Source of the DNA: Salvator merianae
Lineage: Eukaryota > Chordata > Lepidosauria > Squamata > Teiidae
Direction: 5' to 3'
NCBI GenBank assembly: GCA_003586115.2
Contig: QVOM02000070.1
Location: 1,384,189 to 1,448,188 of the forward strand
DNA: 64,000 nucleotides
Shown here piece after piece: positions 47,501 through 57,390 of this stretch (within the stretch, counting starts at the first letter, position 1; each line of letters begins with the position of its first letter). A model generated the notes under the pieces. That model was not told the origin of the DNA. It did no database searches and worked only from the letters and a program-made list of their open reading frames with translations. The translations under genes were made by a program, and so were the position numbers.

Positions 47501-49988
47501 CAGGCTTAGAGACAGGAAGCATCGTGGCCATTGTATTGATCGTCCTGCTAGTGATCTTCCTGGTAGTGGATGTGTCATGCTATTACAAACGCCGGCGTGG
47601 TTTGCTGATGTACTGCAGAACCAATATCCTTGGAAAAAATTCACCAGGAATGGGGGCCGAAAACAGTGGGTGAGTACAGGGGTGAGGCTGACATGGATGC
47701 AGAGTGTGCAGAATGCTGTTTCTGGGGGTCAGAGATTGGTAGGTGGAGCACTTTGCAAGCTCCCCTAGGAGCCAAGGGAGGGCGTTACCTCTTTTCTTGC
47801 CCCTTACTGTAGTCTCAGATTCTGATAGGGTGGGACTAAGCATTGCCACAGTGAACCATGTGATGATGTCATAGGAAAGTGGCACTCATCTATGGATTGA
47901 GTTTCCTGTGGCCCAATCCAGTCAGCCAAAGTCTTAGGAGCCATTTAATGGGTGCCTGTTTTATTATATGCTAATGGTTATCTCAGACAAGGTTTGCAAA
48001 GATTGTTAGATGTCGTCCTTGTTCTGTAATAATGACAAGTTAGCTATTAACATTAACAATCAAAACAGTTTTGCACAACCCTACATGGAAGGACACTGTA
48101 GAAAATGGAAAGCCAAGAGAGGAATGACAGTGGTGAGACTCCTATCCTGTCTCCCTCCATGCCTGGTCTCTCCATACCTGTCTCTACCCTCATTTACTTA
48201 TGATCCATATAGGCATAGGCAGAAGTGAAAAGGTGAGTGGAAGTGGATTTTCATGGTACCAGGTGCAATAGTGGGAATGTTCATCTGACTCATATCACTC
48301 AACTTATGCCATTTCCATAGCAATCTATAGAGGCACTGTTCTGATGTCTAGGCATCCAGATTCCATGGACAAGAAGTCCATAGCCTTCAGTTTTCCTTAA
48401 AGTAGCACATAACATATGGGAGGAGTCCTGCTTCTGATGAATATTGTTTTTATCGAAACACATTTCAGCACTTTCCCTGAATGCATTTTTTCCCAGCCAT
48501 TTATACTAATATAGAGAGACACTCTAGACAGGATCATTTGTGTGGATCATTTAATGTCTGCTCCAATGGCACAGCAACACCAGTGTATTCAGCACATGCA
48601 GACAGGACCTATTTCTTCCCTTATATTTGAACTGGCACCTAGATGGTTACATGTCAACCTCATTTCACACAGTGGTAGGAAACTGCCTTAGGCTGAGTTG
48701 GTTCTGTAGGACAGCAGAAAATAACTTCTTACATTTGTGTCTCTGAAGACCTGTCCAACAGCTTCTTCTTCTTTTTTTCTTTTATTCTTTCCTTCCTCAC
48801 CAGTCAGCTACCTTGGGCTTAGGAGAGCGGACTGGTTTGGAGTTTGTTGCACACAACGCACCCAACAACTTCTGTGCAGAAGGCAGTTTGGGGAAGCAAC
48901 AGTTAGTACAATGCCCATGGCAGTGGGTGCTCACTGGGGCTGGAGAGGTAGAATGTAGGGCTGATTAAGATGATGGGGAGACAGGGGAGAAGAGGCAGGG
49001 AGAAGAGGCCATGAGCAGAACCATTGTTGGTTGGGTACCATTGAGTTGTGGCTGACTCCTGGTTGACAGCATGGACACCTCCAACGGTATCTCTGGGCAG
49101 TTTTCTTGGCAAAAATACAGCAGTTGGTTTGCTATTGCCTACTTTTGGGGAGAGTAGAACCGTTGCAAGGCCGTGATCCTAAGAAGTTTAGATCCTGACT
49201 GAACGTGCTGGTTGAGCACCCTTGAGTTGCAACATGGGGAAGGGGGATCCAGGGTAAAGGGGTGCTGGATGGCACTGCCCACCTTGATTTTGTGGGCCAC
49301 CCACCCTGTATGATGCTCTGGGCTCTCTCTCACATCCCTGGCAGCTTTTCTAGCTGTTCCCTTACTGCTATTTACCAGGTTCCTTTAGGTTGGGAATAGG
49401 AATTTGCTAGAGCAGCAACTCACAGTCATAGTCTACCATGGCCTTCCTACCCAGCTCCCTAACCTGCCTCGCTTGCAACGTTCTTTTTATCTTGATACTT
49501 GGTCCCCAGTCTGTGGTGCTTCATTATCTGAGAATTGCTTGCGGAGAGGACATTTTCTCCCATATCACCATGTCAAAAGAGCACGAGGCTTTTAACTCTC
49601 TTGCCTGATGGAGAGCAGGCAGATGAAGCTGTGGAGGGGCAAACAGGACCTCAGAAAGCAAGGCCTTCCTTTCAGCAAAAAGAGCTTGTGCCATGAATCG
49701 GCACTGTGCCCAATCCTTTTTTTCAAATCCCACCTCATTCTTCCCTGTACCTGCCTACTCTTAAGTAGAGAGGTGAGCTAAAAGCATTGAACTCTTTGGC
49801 CACAGTTCTCTTCAGCACGCTTGGGGGCATCTGCCAACCCCTGGTTAGGTTGCCAGTTTAACTGCTTTGCAACCAATGGATTACTTCTGCTCTTCCACAC
49901 TTTACATCCTGTTGCTTCTTCCCACAGGAAAGTGGCTTCCAAGTCAGGAAAAAGTTCTGTGGTGAATGTCTCTGGCATTGAAGCCTGA
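35513..49988 (+). CDS. NCAM-family-like membrane protein, three Ig domains, nine exons (whole gene span)
   Basis: Nine coding exons join in consistent phases to 1,149 nt (382 residues plus stop), worked out by hand from splice sites. Residues 1 to about 17 are a signal peptide. Ig1 covers about 18-115 (Cys42, Trp54, Cys96), Ig2 about 116-209 (Cys140, Cys189), Ig3 about 210-304, the transmembrane helix about 313-333 and the cytoplasmic tail 334-382. The helix end, VVDVSCYYKRRRGLLMY, resembles the juxtamembrane region of NCAM1/NCAM2, and paired exons per Ig domain is also the NCAM pattern. Known family members carry five Ig and two fibronectin III domains; here only three Ig domains lie between signal peptide and membrane. 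A role in cell-surface adhesion is inferred. Two ectodomain N-glycosylation sequons are visible (N203, N233). It could be a diverged NCAM paralogue or another short Ig-superfamily receptor. I am confident it is a real gene, less so of its orthology. Confidence 0.85.
35663..35751 (+). repeat. (TATCC)n pentanucleotide microsatellite
   Basis: About 17 uninterrupted copies of a five-base unit, in intron 1 of the NCAM-like gene, about 110 bases after exon 1. Confidence 0.97.
37530..37600 (+). mobile_element. L2-like LINE 3' tail in intron 1
   Basis: AACCTGCCCTGAGACCTTCA and GTATAAGGTAGGATAGAAAT followed by AAATA repeats. Confidence 0.55.
38669..38758 (+). CDS. NCAM-like gene, exon 2 (first half of Ig1)
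   Basis: The exon starts after a pyrimidine-rich acceptor (TTCTCTCTTAG) and ends before GTGAAA; it is 90 nt, phase 1 to 1. It encodes GTVQCAKESLEIIPSNGDVQ and then a B strand ending in FLCK, the first half of an Ig domain with Cys42. The strand order resembles the first NCAM Ig domain, where the mature protein begins a few residues before a similar 'IIPS-G' strand. An extra Cys18 lies near the predicted signal cleavage site. Confidence 0.8.
38967..39330. mobile_element. MITE with subterminal hairpin, intron 2 of the NCAM-like gene
   Basis: GGGGCCTTTTCATACTTTC opens the element; next comes a perfect hairpin, CCGTGGAATGTT and AACATTCCACGG around eight bases (about 38985-39016). The interior (ccagcaatgctgtg, cctgctgctgttctg) also appears at 57040-57390, and the hairpin, inverted, at 51029-51065. 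Confidence 0.6.
41428..42095 (+). repeat. Direct duplication of a ~250-bp segment in intron 2
   Basis: The segment from about 41428 to 41675 (GCTTTGAGAGTTTGGA onward, including GGAGGCAAGCACT and CCCACAAGGCAC) recurs at about 41843 to 42095 with scattered differences and small indels. Between the copies is a piece ending in a 'catctgattgcactc' motif that resembles 39838-39955. It is probably two copies of a non-autonomous repeat. Confidence 0.7.
42245..42460 (+). CDS. NCAM-like gene, exon 3 (second half of Ig1)
   Basis: 216 nt, phase 1 to 1, acceptor TTGGCAG and donor C|GTAAGT. It supplies the C-strand tryptophan (ALTWTD, Trp54), an acidic loop, and the F strand GGIFTCKGEF with Cys96, which pairs with Cys42 of exon 2. 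Intron 2 (38759-42244) before it is about 3.5 kb and repeat-rich. Confidence 0.88.
42672..42790 (-). mobile_element. SINE fragment, Sauria/Bov-B-like body, intron 3
   Basis: The stretch matches part of the longer copy at 62950-63170: a 'gggtaccactgagtcgtgtctgat' region followed by 'gggcatctccataggtacctctatgcag'. Only the 3' body is present; the tRNA-like head is missing. Confidence 0.55.
43434..43580 (+). CDS. NCAM-like gene, exon 4 (first half of Ig2)
   Basis: 147 nt, phase 1 to 1, acceptor TTCTATCTAG and donor G|GTGAGC. It encodes KPTFVTPIDPLKEVNEGT, then VEINCQAKGIPLPTIRW, a typical I-set B and C strand with Cys140 and a Gly-x-Pro-x-Pro loop before Trp. This is the best Ig signature in the gene. 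Confidence 0.9.
43669..43803 (+). CDS. NCAM-like gene, exon 5 (second half of Ig2), probable GC donor
   Basis: The acceptor is TTGACAG at 43668. The exon encodes GRVFVENGRLVIEKIQLSDA, then GVYYCVAS (Cys189) and NEVDFSNITLRIK: the D to G strands of Ig2. No GT donor exists near the required end. Ending at 43803 before GCAAGA keeps phase 1 and 135 nt, and joins cleanly to exon 6. The -1 base is T, not the usual G, so the site is weak. L2-like sequence begins about 15 bases downstream. Without splicing, the frame runs on for about a dozen residues and stops. Confidence 0.75.
43818..43915 (-). mobile_element. L2-like LINE 3' tail, antisense, next to exon 5
   Basis: A T-rich run and ATATCCCACCCTTCACTGAAG is the reverse complement of the 'cttcagtgaagggtgggat' tail seen at 24640-24700. 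It sits about 15 bases beyond the inferred exon 5 donor. Confidence 0.6.
43957..44093. mobile_element. Foldback MITE fragment
   Basis: GGAATAGGGACCTGCTATC and GATAGCAGGTTCCTATTCTG are near-perfect inverted halves, and the right side ends in AGTGCAGAAAGGGTC, the terminal motif shared by the Harbinger-like family in this window. Confidence 0.6.
44412..44602 (+). CDS. NCAM-like gene, exon 6 (first half of Ig3)
   Basis: 191 nt, entered in phase 1 after CTTTCCAG and left in phase 0 at GAG|GTAAAA. It encodes SPRIEFPAGESF, then PSQYNFTILANPVPSVSVTW. The C-strand tryptophan (Trp248) and the Pro-x-Pro loop are kept, but the B-strand cysteine is replaced (NFT, a glycosylation sequon). It is still recognisable as an I-set domain. 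Confidence 0.85.
45233..45326 (+). CDS. NCAM-like gene, exon 7 (second half of Ig3)
   Basis: 94 nt, phase 0 to 1, acceptor CTGATTTCAG and donor G|GTGAGC. It encodes FTPTSQEDISELLITATNDL, then GSTEKKLTLQE. The pattern 'I-T-A-T-N-D-L-G' is the F strand and FG turn of an I-set domain, with Thr where the second cysteine would be. Ig3 therefore has no canonical disulfide. Confidence 0.83.
46300..46565 (-). mobile_element. CR1-type LINE 3' fragment, antisense, intron 7
   Basis: Read on the minus strand it begins ATAAGAACATGAGGAATGCC, continues with 'agtagctcatctagtctag' and 'ccagcagctatggggtttga', a pattern typical of CR1 3' regions. No coding capacity remains. Confidence 0.55.
46674..47113. mobile_element. 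Harbinger-like MITE, 440 bp, TAA target duplication
   Basis: The ends are GGACCTTTCTGC and GCAGAAAAGCTC, inverted with few mismatches, flanked by TAA on both sides (46671-46673 and 47114-47116). The three-base duplication and TIR length suggest the PIF/Harbinger superfamily. The interior resembles 5217-5590 and 6902-7437. Confidence 0.72.
47495..47669 (+). CDS. NCAM-like gene, exon 8 (stalk, transmembrane helix, juxtamembrane tail)
   Basis: 175 nt, phase 1 to 2, acceptor CTTTCCAG and donor GG|GTGAGT. After DSPGLETG comes a helix of about 21 hydrophobic residues (S313 to C333), then YYKRRRGLLMYC. The basic cluster after the helix predicts a cytoplasmic C-terminus. The VVDVSCYY...GLLM pattern is what points to the NCAM family. 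Confidence 0.88.
49018..49190 (-). mobile_element. SINE fragment, Sauria/Bov-B-like, last intron of the NCAM-like gene
   Basis: GGGTACCATTGAGTTGTGGC, then 'gacacctccaacggtatctctgggcag', then 'gtttgctattgcctacttttgggg' follow the order of the 62950-63170 SINE, read on the minus strand. Confidence 0.6.
49928..49988 (+). CDS. NCAM-like gene, last coding exon 9
   Basis: After the acceptor TTCCCACAG the frame gives KVASKSGKSSVVNVSGIEA and stops with TGA at 49986-49988. This completes a 49-residue cytoplasmic tail, shorter than those of known NCAM transmembrane isoforms. The join needs two bases from exon 8, and the total then divides by three, which supports the whole model. Confidence 0.8.
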
Positions 49989-50345
49989 TTAATCTTGCAG
50001 CGTTGAGATGACCTTGGACGGGGATGGCTCTGTGCAGCAAAGTTTGCATTAGCTGTTTATTAAATACCAAAGGAAAGACTGCTGCTTCTTGCTGAAGAGA
50101 AGTACTGAGTTACAGTGCATCTTTCTTTCTGTCTTTTTTTCAAAAAATTAGTGCTCTATTTATGAGTAACTGTTTTGTCACAACTCAAGCCAGTACAAGC
50201 TAAGGATTCTCCTGAGAGTTTCTATCAGAGTGGATTGATTTACATTTGTGAACTGAAAGTTCCAGTTTAAAGATATCATTTGAATTAATAGCCTGTCAAT
50301 GCAAAGTCATGCATCATCATCGTCATCATCATCATTATTATTAAA
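49989..50345 (+). other. 3' untranslated region of the NCAM-like gene (end uncertain)
   Basis: Noncoding sequence follows the stop. I see no AATAAA close by; the first variant signal is ATTAAA near 50338, in an A/T-rich tract after an ATC/ATT run. The true end needs transcript data. Confidence 0.35.
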
Positions 50346-50754
50346 AAAGAACTGTGCTGAAAATCTGACCTCTAAACCATGTCAATTTACCTCCAGACAC
50401 AGTGTTTTGGCTTTTTTACAAATATCTAGTTAGGCGTGCATTGCGTAAATGTCTCTGAGAACTATAGAAGTAAAAGGGCAAACAGTATTTTTCTCACCTA
50501 CACGAAGCTGCATAGGCTCAACAGTCCAGAATGGTAGGAATTAAATCACTACACAAAGGCCATTGTAGTTATTTAAGTGTAATCTAAATGCCAGGGCTTA
50601 ATCAGGGTTGACGTTATGGAGGTCTACTGGTATTTTGGATATAAAGTGGACCAGGAGGCCATTTTGGAGTTTGCAGTTGCTAGTAAGCAGTCGGACACTC
50701 ACTAGTGAGGTGTGTCTGCAGTCTGTGGAGGCCCAAGTAATTGGGAGTGTCTGT

Positions 50755-51080
50755 AAACATTCCTGATTGCTACTGGCCATGGAGCACAAAATTATGCTGC
50801 ACAGCTGTACTGGTATGCAGCATTCGCACCTACTTCAGGGTGTGAATGCTGCCTGGCTGTGGCCTTGGCTGCACAGTCTCATGCTGAGTCCCCAGTTGCC
50901 ATGGCAGCTGCTGGAAGTTACTGCGGACACTGTCATGGCAGGGTGGCCAGCATTCACACTGTGAGTTCTGGAAGCCCATTGCTGGGATGTTCCAGCCCTT
51001 GCAGTGTGGATGGCCACTGCACTGTTCCACTGTGGAATGTTTTCAATTGAACATTCCAAGGTGGAAAGTGCAAAAGAAGC
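50755..51080. mobile_element. MITE related to the 38967 element, opposite orientation
   Basis: Ends with TGGAATGTT...AACATTCCAAGGTGG hairpin and GTGGAAAGTGCAAAAG, mirrored relative to 38967. The interior has repeated 'cattcacactgtgag' and 'ccatggcagctgctgg' pieces. Confidence 0.55.
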
Positions 51081-51660
51081 TCCAGGTTTAATCATGGTGA
51101 CTTGAAAGGGTCAGTTTTATGGGATGTGTAATTGCAACAGAAAAATGCTTTAGTATGGACCACCAGCTGAGAGGGCTTTTAACAAAACCTTTTAGAAACA
51201 CCTGAGTGTGATGCATCACAGTGAAGACAAGGAGTTTAAAGAGGTACTTTAGTGATTATGGTGCCACAATGAATTACGCTGTATTTAAAATGAACATGCT
51301 CAGGGCATTTCTCATTTATATGGTCTCTCAGGAATGTAGATATTCTGAAGCCTAGAAAGGCAGAAGACTTGGAGAAGTAATCTTGCTATTAAGCATCTTG
51401 CCCAATAATGTAGTTAAAACTTTTATATACCGCCCTTCTTTAATAATTCCAGGGCAGTGTAGGATATCCCCTGGCTCAACACTCAGAAACAGTATGGTGG
51501 AAAAATACAATAAAAGAATTAAAAAACAACAACAACAACACAGAAAAAAACCCCAAATAGTAGACAATGAAGAAATAGCTGAAAACTTAGCTAAAAGGGA
51601 GATTCCCTTTTGAGAAGAACAGAGGCAGCTGTCTGCAGACCTGACAGAAACTCATGAGAG

Positions 51661-52089
51661 GTGTGCTGTCTCCCAGGTGCACGAATCAGAGATGTGACTG
51701 ATAGCTTATCGAGGCTCTTCAGTCCTATGGACTACTACCCATTCCTGCTAATACATGTAGGCACAAATGGCACTGCAAGAAAGGACTTTGCAACTGTCTG
51801 CAGTGACTTCGAAGACCTTGGCAAGAAAGTGAAGGAACTGGGAGCACAAGTAGTTTTCTCATCTATCCTTCCTGTGGATGGTCATGGAAAAAGAAGATGG
51901 GACAGGATTCTTGAGGTGAACAATTGGCTACGTCAATGGTGCTATCGGCAAGGATTTGGATTTCTGAACCATGGAGAAAACTATCTATATGATGGACTCC
52001 TTGCAAGAGATGGGCTGCACCTTACAAAGACAGGGAAGAATGTATTTGGCAAGCGCCTTGCTTCACTCATCAGGAGAGCTTTAAACTAA
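51661..52089 (+). pseudogene. CR1 ORF1 C-terminal part (SGNH esterase-like domain)
   Basis: The open frame shows CCLPGARIRDVTDSLSRL, LIHVGTNGTARKDF, and DGLHLTKTGKNVFGKRL. In the CR1 ORF1 esterase, HVGTND and DGxHL hold catalytic-site residues; here the motif reads HVGTNGT. The N-terminal part is absent, consistent with 5' truncation of the element. It is a relic, although its stop is at the normal ORF1 end. Confidence 0.85.
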
Positions 52090-52274
52090 AACAAAAGGGG
52101 AAGGGAAATAAAAAGTCAAAGAAAAATACTCAGTCAATCAATACAGGCGATATTCTTGCTACCAGAAGTAGAAGTAAAGAACAAAAGCAAAAGGTTTGTA
52201 AGGAAAGTGGAGGAGTCAAGCTTGTAAGAGGTATCAGTCACAAACTAAAATGCTTCTACACCAATGCACAGAGT

Positions 52275-55007
52275 ATGCGAAATAAAAAAGGAGAACTGGA
52301 GATCCTAACACAGGAAGATAAATATGATGTCATAGGCATTACGGAAACCTGGTGGGATAACGCACATGAATGGAACACGGATATCGAAGGCTACAACTTA
52401 TTTTTGCGAAACAGACTTAACAAAAGAGGAGGGGGTATTGCACTGTATGTTAAAAAAACATTTGTCTCCTCAGAGATTCAGGTTTCAGAGAATGGAAGCC
52501 CGGTAGAATCTGTCTGGGTAAGAATTCAAGGAGAGAACAACAGAAAGGACACCATTGTAGGAGTTTATTATAGGCCCCCTGGACAAACAGAAGATATGGA
52601 TGCTCTTTTTCTAGATCAGATGGCTAAACTCTCAAGAAAGCATGACATAGTGCTTATGGGAGATTTTAACTATCCAGACATTTGTTGGGAATCCCTCTCA
52701 GGCAAAAGTCACAAGTCTAATAAGTTCTTATCCTCTCTTGCTGACAACTTCATCTACCAAAAGGTGGAGGAGAAAACAAGAGGACTGGCTATCCTCGATC
52801 TAATTCTTACCAACAGAGAGGAAATGGTTGAGGAAATCAGAGTTTCTGGGACCTTAGGAGGCAGTGACCATGCTATCCTTAAATTCTGGATAATAAGGGA
52901 AGGAAAGCCTGAGAGGACTCAGACTTCAAAGTTGGACTTCAGACGGGCGGATTTTGATGGACTCAGAAGGAGGGTAGGAAGGATAAAATGATTGAATGTA
53001 CTAAAGGATAGAAATGTCCAAGAAGGATGGGATACTTTGCGAAATGCAATACTAGAAGCACAGTCTTTAACAATTCCTCAAAGAAAGAAGAACGGGAAGC
53101 ATCTAAAGAGACCAGGGTGGATAAACCCAAAACTTAAAAACTTGCTAAAGAGGAAAAAAGAATTGTTCAAGAAATGGAAGGAGGGGTATATATCTAAAGA
53201 AGAATAAAATGTAGTCTGCACAAACTGCAGGGCAAGTATCAGAAAAGCTAAAGCTAGAAATGAGTTGAGGCTTGCAAGAGAGACTAAAAACAATAAAAAG
53301 GGGTTTTGGGGATATGTCAAAAGCAAAAGAAAAGTTAAAGAGGCTATAGGATGTTTACAGAGTGAAAATGGTGAATTGATAAAAAATGATATTGAGAAGG
53401 CTGAGCTTCTGAACTCCTATTTTGTATCTGTTTTCTCTAAGAAAGATAGCGTAACAGTGACTGACCTTCATTGTGCTAGTGAAGGAATAAGAGAATCAAA
53501 GCACATAATTGAAACAGAGAGGGTAAGGGAATACTTAGCTAATTTAAATGAATTTAAGTCTCCAGGTCCAGATGGATTACATCCTAGGGTACTGAAGGAA
53601 TTAGCAGGGGTTATTGCTGAACTACTTGCTGTAATCTTTGAAAATTCATGGAGAACAGGAGAAGTGCCAGATGATTGGAGAAGGGCAAACGTTGTCCCTA
53701 TCTTCAAAAAAGGGAAGAAGGCGGACCCAGGGAACTACAGGCCTGTTAGCCTGACTTCAATACCAGGAAAGATTTTTGAACAAAGTATTAAACAACATGT
53801 ATGCCAGCATTTGGACGGGAATTCAGTAATTAACCGTAGTCAACATGGGTTTGTAACAAACAAGTCATGTCAGACTAATCTAATTTCATTCTATGACAAA
53901 ATCACTGAATGGGTTGATCAGGGAAATGCCGTAGACATAGTATATCTTGACTTCAGCAAAGCATTTGACAAAGTATCTCATACCATCCTCATTGAAAAAA
54001 TGATCAAATATGGGATTGACAAGGTAACTGTTAGGTGGGTTCATAACTGGCTTAGTGATCGTACTCAAAGAGTGGTTATAAACGGCTGCACATCCAATTG
54101 GAAGAAAGTCTCAAGCGGTGTACCGCAAGGCTCTGTGCTGGGCCCAGTTATGTTTAACATTTTTATAAATGATCTGGATGAGGGAGTTGAGGGGAAACTG
54201 ATCAAATTTGCTGATGACACAAAGCTAGGGGGGTTTGCTAACACTAGAGAAGAGAGAGAGAGGATTCAAAAAGATTTAGAAAAACTGGAACAATGGGCTG
54301 CAACTAATAGAATGGTATTTAACAAGGAAAAATGCAAGGTACTACATCTGGGCAAGAAAAATGAAAAAAACACATATAGAATGGGAGGAATCCGGCTGAG
54401 CAGCAGCACATGTGAAAAGGACCTGGGTGTCCTAGTAGATCATAGATTGAACATGAGTCAACAGTGCGAAGCAGCTGCAAAAAAGGCAAACACAATCCTG
54501 GGGTGTATTAAGAGAAGCATAGAGTCCAGATCGAGTGAAGTTATTATCCCTCTCTACTCTGCCTTGGTCAGACCTCATCTGGAGTACTGTGTCCAGTTCT
54601 GGGCACCCCAGTTTAAAAAAGACACTGACAAACTGGAGCAGGTTCAAAGGAGAGCTACCAAGATGGTGAATGGTCTACAAACCATGTCCTATGAGGAACG
54701 GTTAAAGGAACTTTGAATGTTTAGTCTATAAAAAAGAAGACTGAGAGGGGACATGATAGCTGTCTACAAATACCTAAAGGGCTGTCACAGTGCAGAAGGA
54801 TCAGACCTGTTCTCACTTGCACAAGGAAGGACTAGAAGCAACGGGATGAAACTGCAGGGGAAAAGATTCAGATTAGATGTTAGAAAATTTTTTATGACAG
54901 TAAGGACGATCAACCAGTGGAATAGGTTGCCGCAGGAGGTGGTGAGTTCCCCTTCGATGGAGGTCTTCAAGCGGAGACTGGATGGCCATTTATTGGGGAT
55001 GGTTTAG
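52275..55007 (+). pseudogene. CR1 ORF2 (endonuclease-reverse transcriptase) with four in-frame stops
   Basis: A single frame runs about 911 codons from endonuclease to C-terminus. The endonuclease shows YTNAQSMRNK just before the marked start, then GITETWW, MGDFNYPDICW and GGSDHAILKF. The reverse transcriptase shows VYLDFSKAFDKVSH, GVPQGSVLGP and the catalytic FADDTKLGG. The C-terminal part ends QWNRLPQEVVSSPSMEVFK. Stops interrupt it at 52989-52991 (TGA), 53205-53207 (TAA), 54714-54716 (TGA) and 54729-54731 (TAA). The start is uncertain because the frame stays open further upstream, to about 52170. Confidence 0.93.
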
Positions 55008-55267
55008 GTAATCCTGCATTGAGCAGGGGGTTGGACTTGATGATCCAGGAGGTCCCTTCCAACTCTATGTTTCTATGTTCTATGTTTCAAGAGATGTTTC
55101 CTAATACTGTTCACATTTGGGTGCCACTGCATGTTGCTACACTTAGATGTTGCTACAAACAATGGAACCATCAGGAAAGCTTTTCCCAAAGATCTCATGA
55201 CAAGGCATCTCTATGTGAGAAGAGGTGATCCCATATGTTGATTGTATGCTTGGAAGGCTGTACCTAC

Positions 55268-55425
55268 CAGTGGCGGCTGCCGGCTTTAAACTCAGGTGTT
55301 TGCGCCCCGCGCAAAGCATGCCATGGCTGTTTGCGGGGCCTCCAGGCCTCCATACTGCACAAACAGCCATGTAGTGCTTGGCGCAGGGCGTGAACACCTG
55401 GGCTTAAAGCCGCTGGCCACTGCTG
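55268..55425. mobile_element. hAT MITE, 158 bp, perfect 8-bp target duplication
   Basis: CAGTGGCGGC at the left and GCCACTGCTG at the right are flanked by GTACCTAC on both sides (55260-55267 and 55426-55433). The whole element folds on itself: 'ggctttaaactcaggtgtttgcgcc' pairs with the matching right part. An eight-base duplication and CAGTGGC termini fit the hAT superfamily. Confidence 0.88.
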
Positions 55426-55433
55426 GTACCTAC

Positions 55434-57039
55434 TATTGGGAAAGGTACAGCCAGAAGGTACATTGCCAGAAGCCCATTAACTAAAGGGATCCTAGAAACA
55501 GCTACAATGCATCTTCTCCAATGTATCTGAAGTGATAGACCAATTTAGATGTTTAGGATAAGCTGTCTTGTGCAAACATATCTGTTTTCAATTATGAAGT
55601 AATTAGTGTAATTCCCTATAGGAATATATTTGTTATCTGAGTTGATCACTCCAGTCCAGCCAGAGGTTAACATCATCACCACCTTTTTTGCCTGTTGACA
55701 TTCTTGAATGCCTAAGACCAATGCCTTATTTACAATCTACAACATTAAATAGGTTTATGGAGAAACAATAGCTCTCCTTTGGATTGCAAAAAGAGGGGGA
55801 TGGGAAGGGAAGATACTGTGTATTCAGGGCAGCTATTTGTACAAGATTCCCCTGTGAAAACAAACCACAGTTGAGCAAACTAGATTTGGCAGGCAGCAGC
55901 TGGTATGAGGCAAACTAATTTCACAATCTGCAAACAGAGAAGCAAAACAGCCTGTACTTCAGAGTCACCAGTGTCAGAACAAAACAGTAGCCCATTCCTC
56001 CCGAAAAACACAGCCAAGATGACCACTGTTACTTGTGTGAAAACCTAGCCAAGACAGGAGGGAAACCTTTCAGTCTTTTCTATTTAGGGTAAGAAATGGC
56101 CAGCCACAACAGGTAAGGCCAGTTCTGGTCTGAAAATAATACCAGGAAGCAAATTTGACTCTGTCTACACTGCCCCCCAAAGGGCCACCTCTATACTGGG
56201 ATCAAGTGTTTCTGTTGCTGAGACAGGAAATATAGTGTGTATTGTTATTGGAGCTGCTTCTGTACATGTGCTCAGTACTGTTCCCACATATGCACAGGAT
56301 CTTTAGGTCTGTGAGTTTGGCATTGATCCCAAGGGAGGGAAAATACTTGGCTGATCTTAGTACAAAATGGAAAGGGCACCACAGAAAACAACCTCATTGT
56401 GATGCAAGTGGCAAAATAATTGTAACCCACAAGTGACAGCAATAAAACCTTTTCAGGTTGGGCCAACTTAGTCAAGTGGTAGGCATCAACTCAGCTTGCA
56501 ATTATTAGTAGAGAGAGAGAGACTTGGTAGTGCTTTATATGCATCCTGAAGGGAAAAGCTATAGCAATGGCTGGGAGACAAGGTTTTCCTTAAGAGGAAA
56601 GCAGAAACACCAACACTCTTGACTTTTAGTATGGACAAAGTAAGGTATAGGGACCTAGAACTCAGGATGCTAATTGGTCTTGCCTTTGTGGTTCAGCCTT
56701 GTGAGACATCAAGTAAGTCTGATTATCCACCTGGCTTTGAGTTAGCCCTTGCCTCTTTGTTATCATGGAAGGATCAAGTTGCCTTTATTCAGCAACATGC
56801 AACAAGCTGAGGGGAGGGAGAGCAAGTCCTAGCATGTCTGTAAAGTGACTTCTAGCCCAGAGCTCTTTGTAACCCGAACACACAGTAAATGAAGTTCAGC
56901 TTCTTGGCAGCAGGATGGGCTGAAGTTCAGCTCTTGAAGAATGGACATAGTGATGGACTTTGAGATACCCAAAGACAGATCTTTGAGGATGCAATGAATT
57001 TTCAGAGTGTAAAAGTCACAGAGGGATAACTATCCTCTT
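55434..57039. other. Intergenic stretch without recognised genes
   Basis: No coding exon or clear repeat ends were seen. It is A/T-rich with short random open frames. Confidence 0.4.
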
Positions 57040-57390
57040 CTAAAGTGGAATGGACCATGCAGCATGGACTGGAACAGCAGCGGGATACCAGCATTTGCAC
57101 TGTGAATGCTGATGTCCTGCTTCTGATCTTTTCCATGACAGCATCCAGGAAGTGTCCAGCCACTGCCTTGGTGACCAGCAGTGCTATGGATCACACTGGT
57201 GCATGCAGGCACAATCATGCAAGCACAGTTGCAGTGCACTGTGTGGCTGTGTATTTGCACTTGGAAGCAGGTGCAAATGCACTTGACTGGAAGAAGATTA
57301 ACTGCTTCTGGTCAAATTGTGGAGCACAATGTAGTGCTCCACAGCTAGCCAGGATGCTGCATGATGCAGACGCACTTGCATAGTGAGCGT
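57040..57390. mobile_element. MITE related to the 38967 element
   Basis: Shares 'ccagcatttgcactgtgaatgctgatgtcctgcttctg' and 'ccagccactgccttggtgaccagcagtgct' in segments with 39070-39180. Its ends are not clear. Confidence 0.55.

Larger units (their letters stand above)
51605..55090 (+). mobile_element. CR1 LINE, 5'-truncated, almost complete ORF2
   Basis: About 3.5 kb of a CR1-type non-LTR retrotransposon. It starts within ORF1, includes ORF2, a short 3' UTR and the octamer-like tail 'tctatgttctatgttt' characteristic of CR1. Four nonsense codons leave it without a full ORF2 but no frameshift is apparent, so it is comparatively young. It lies between the NCAM-like and Siglec-like genes, in the same orientation. 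Confidence 0.93.
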
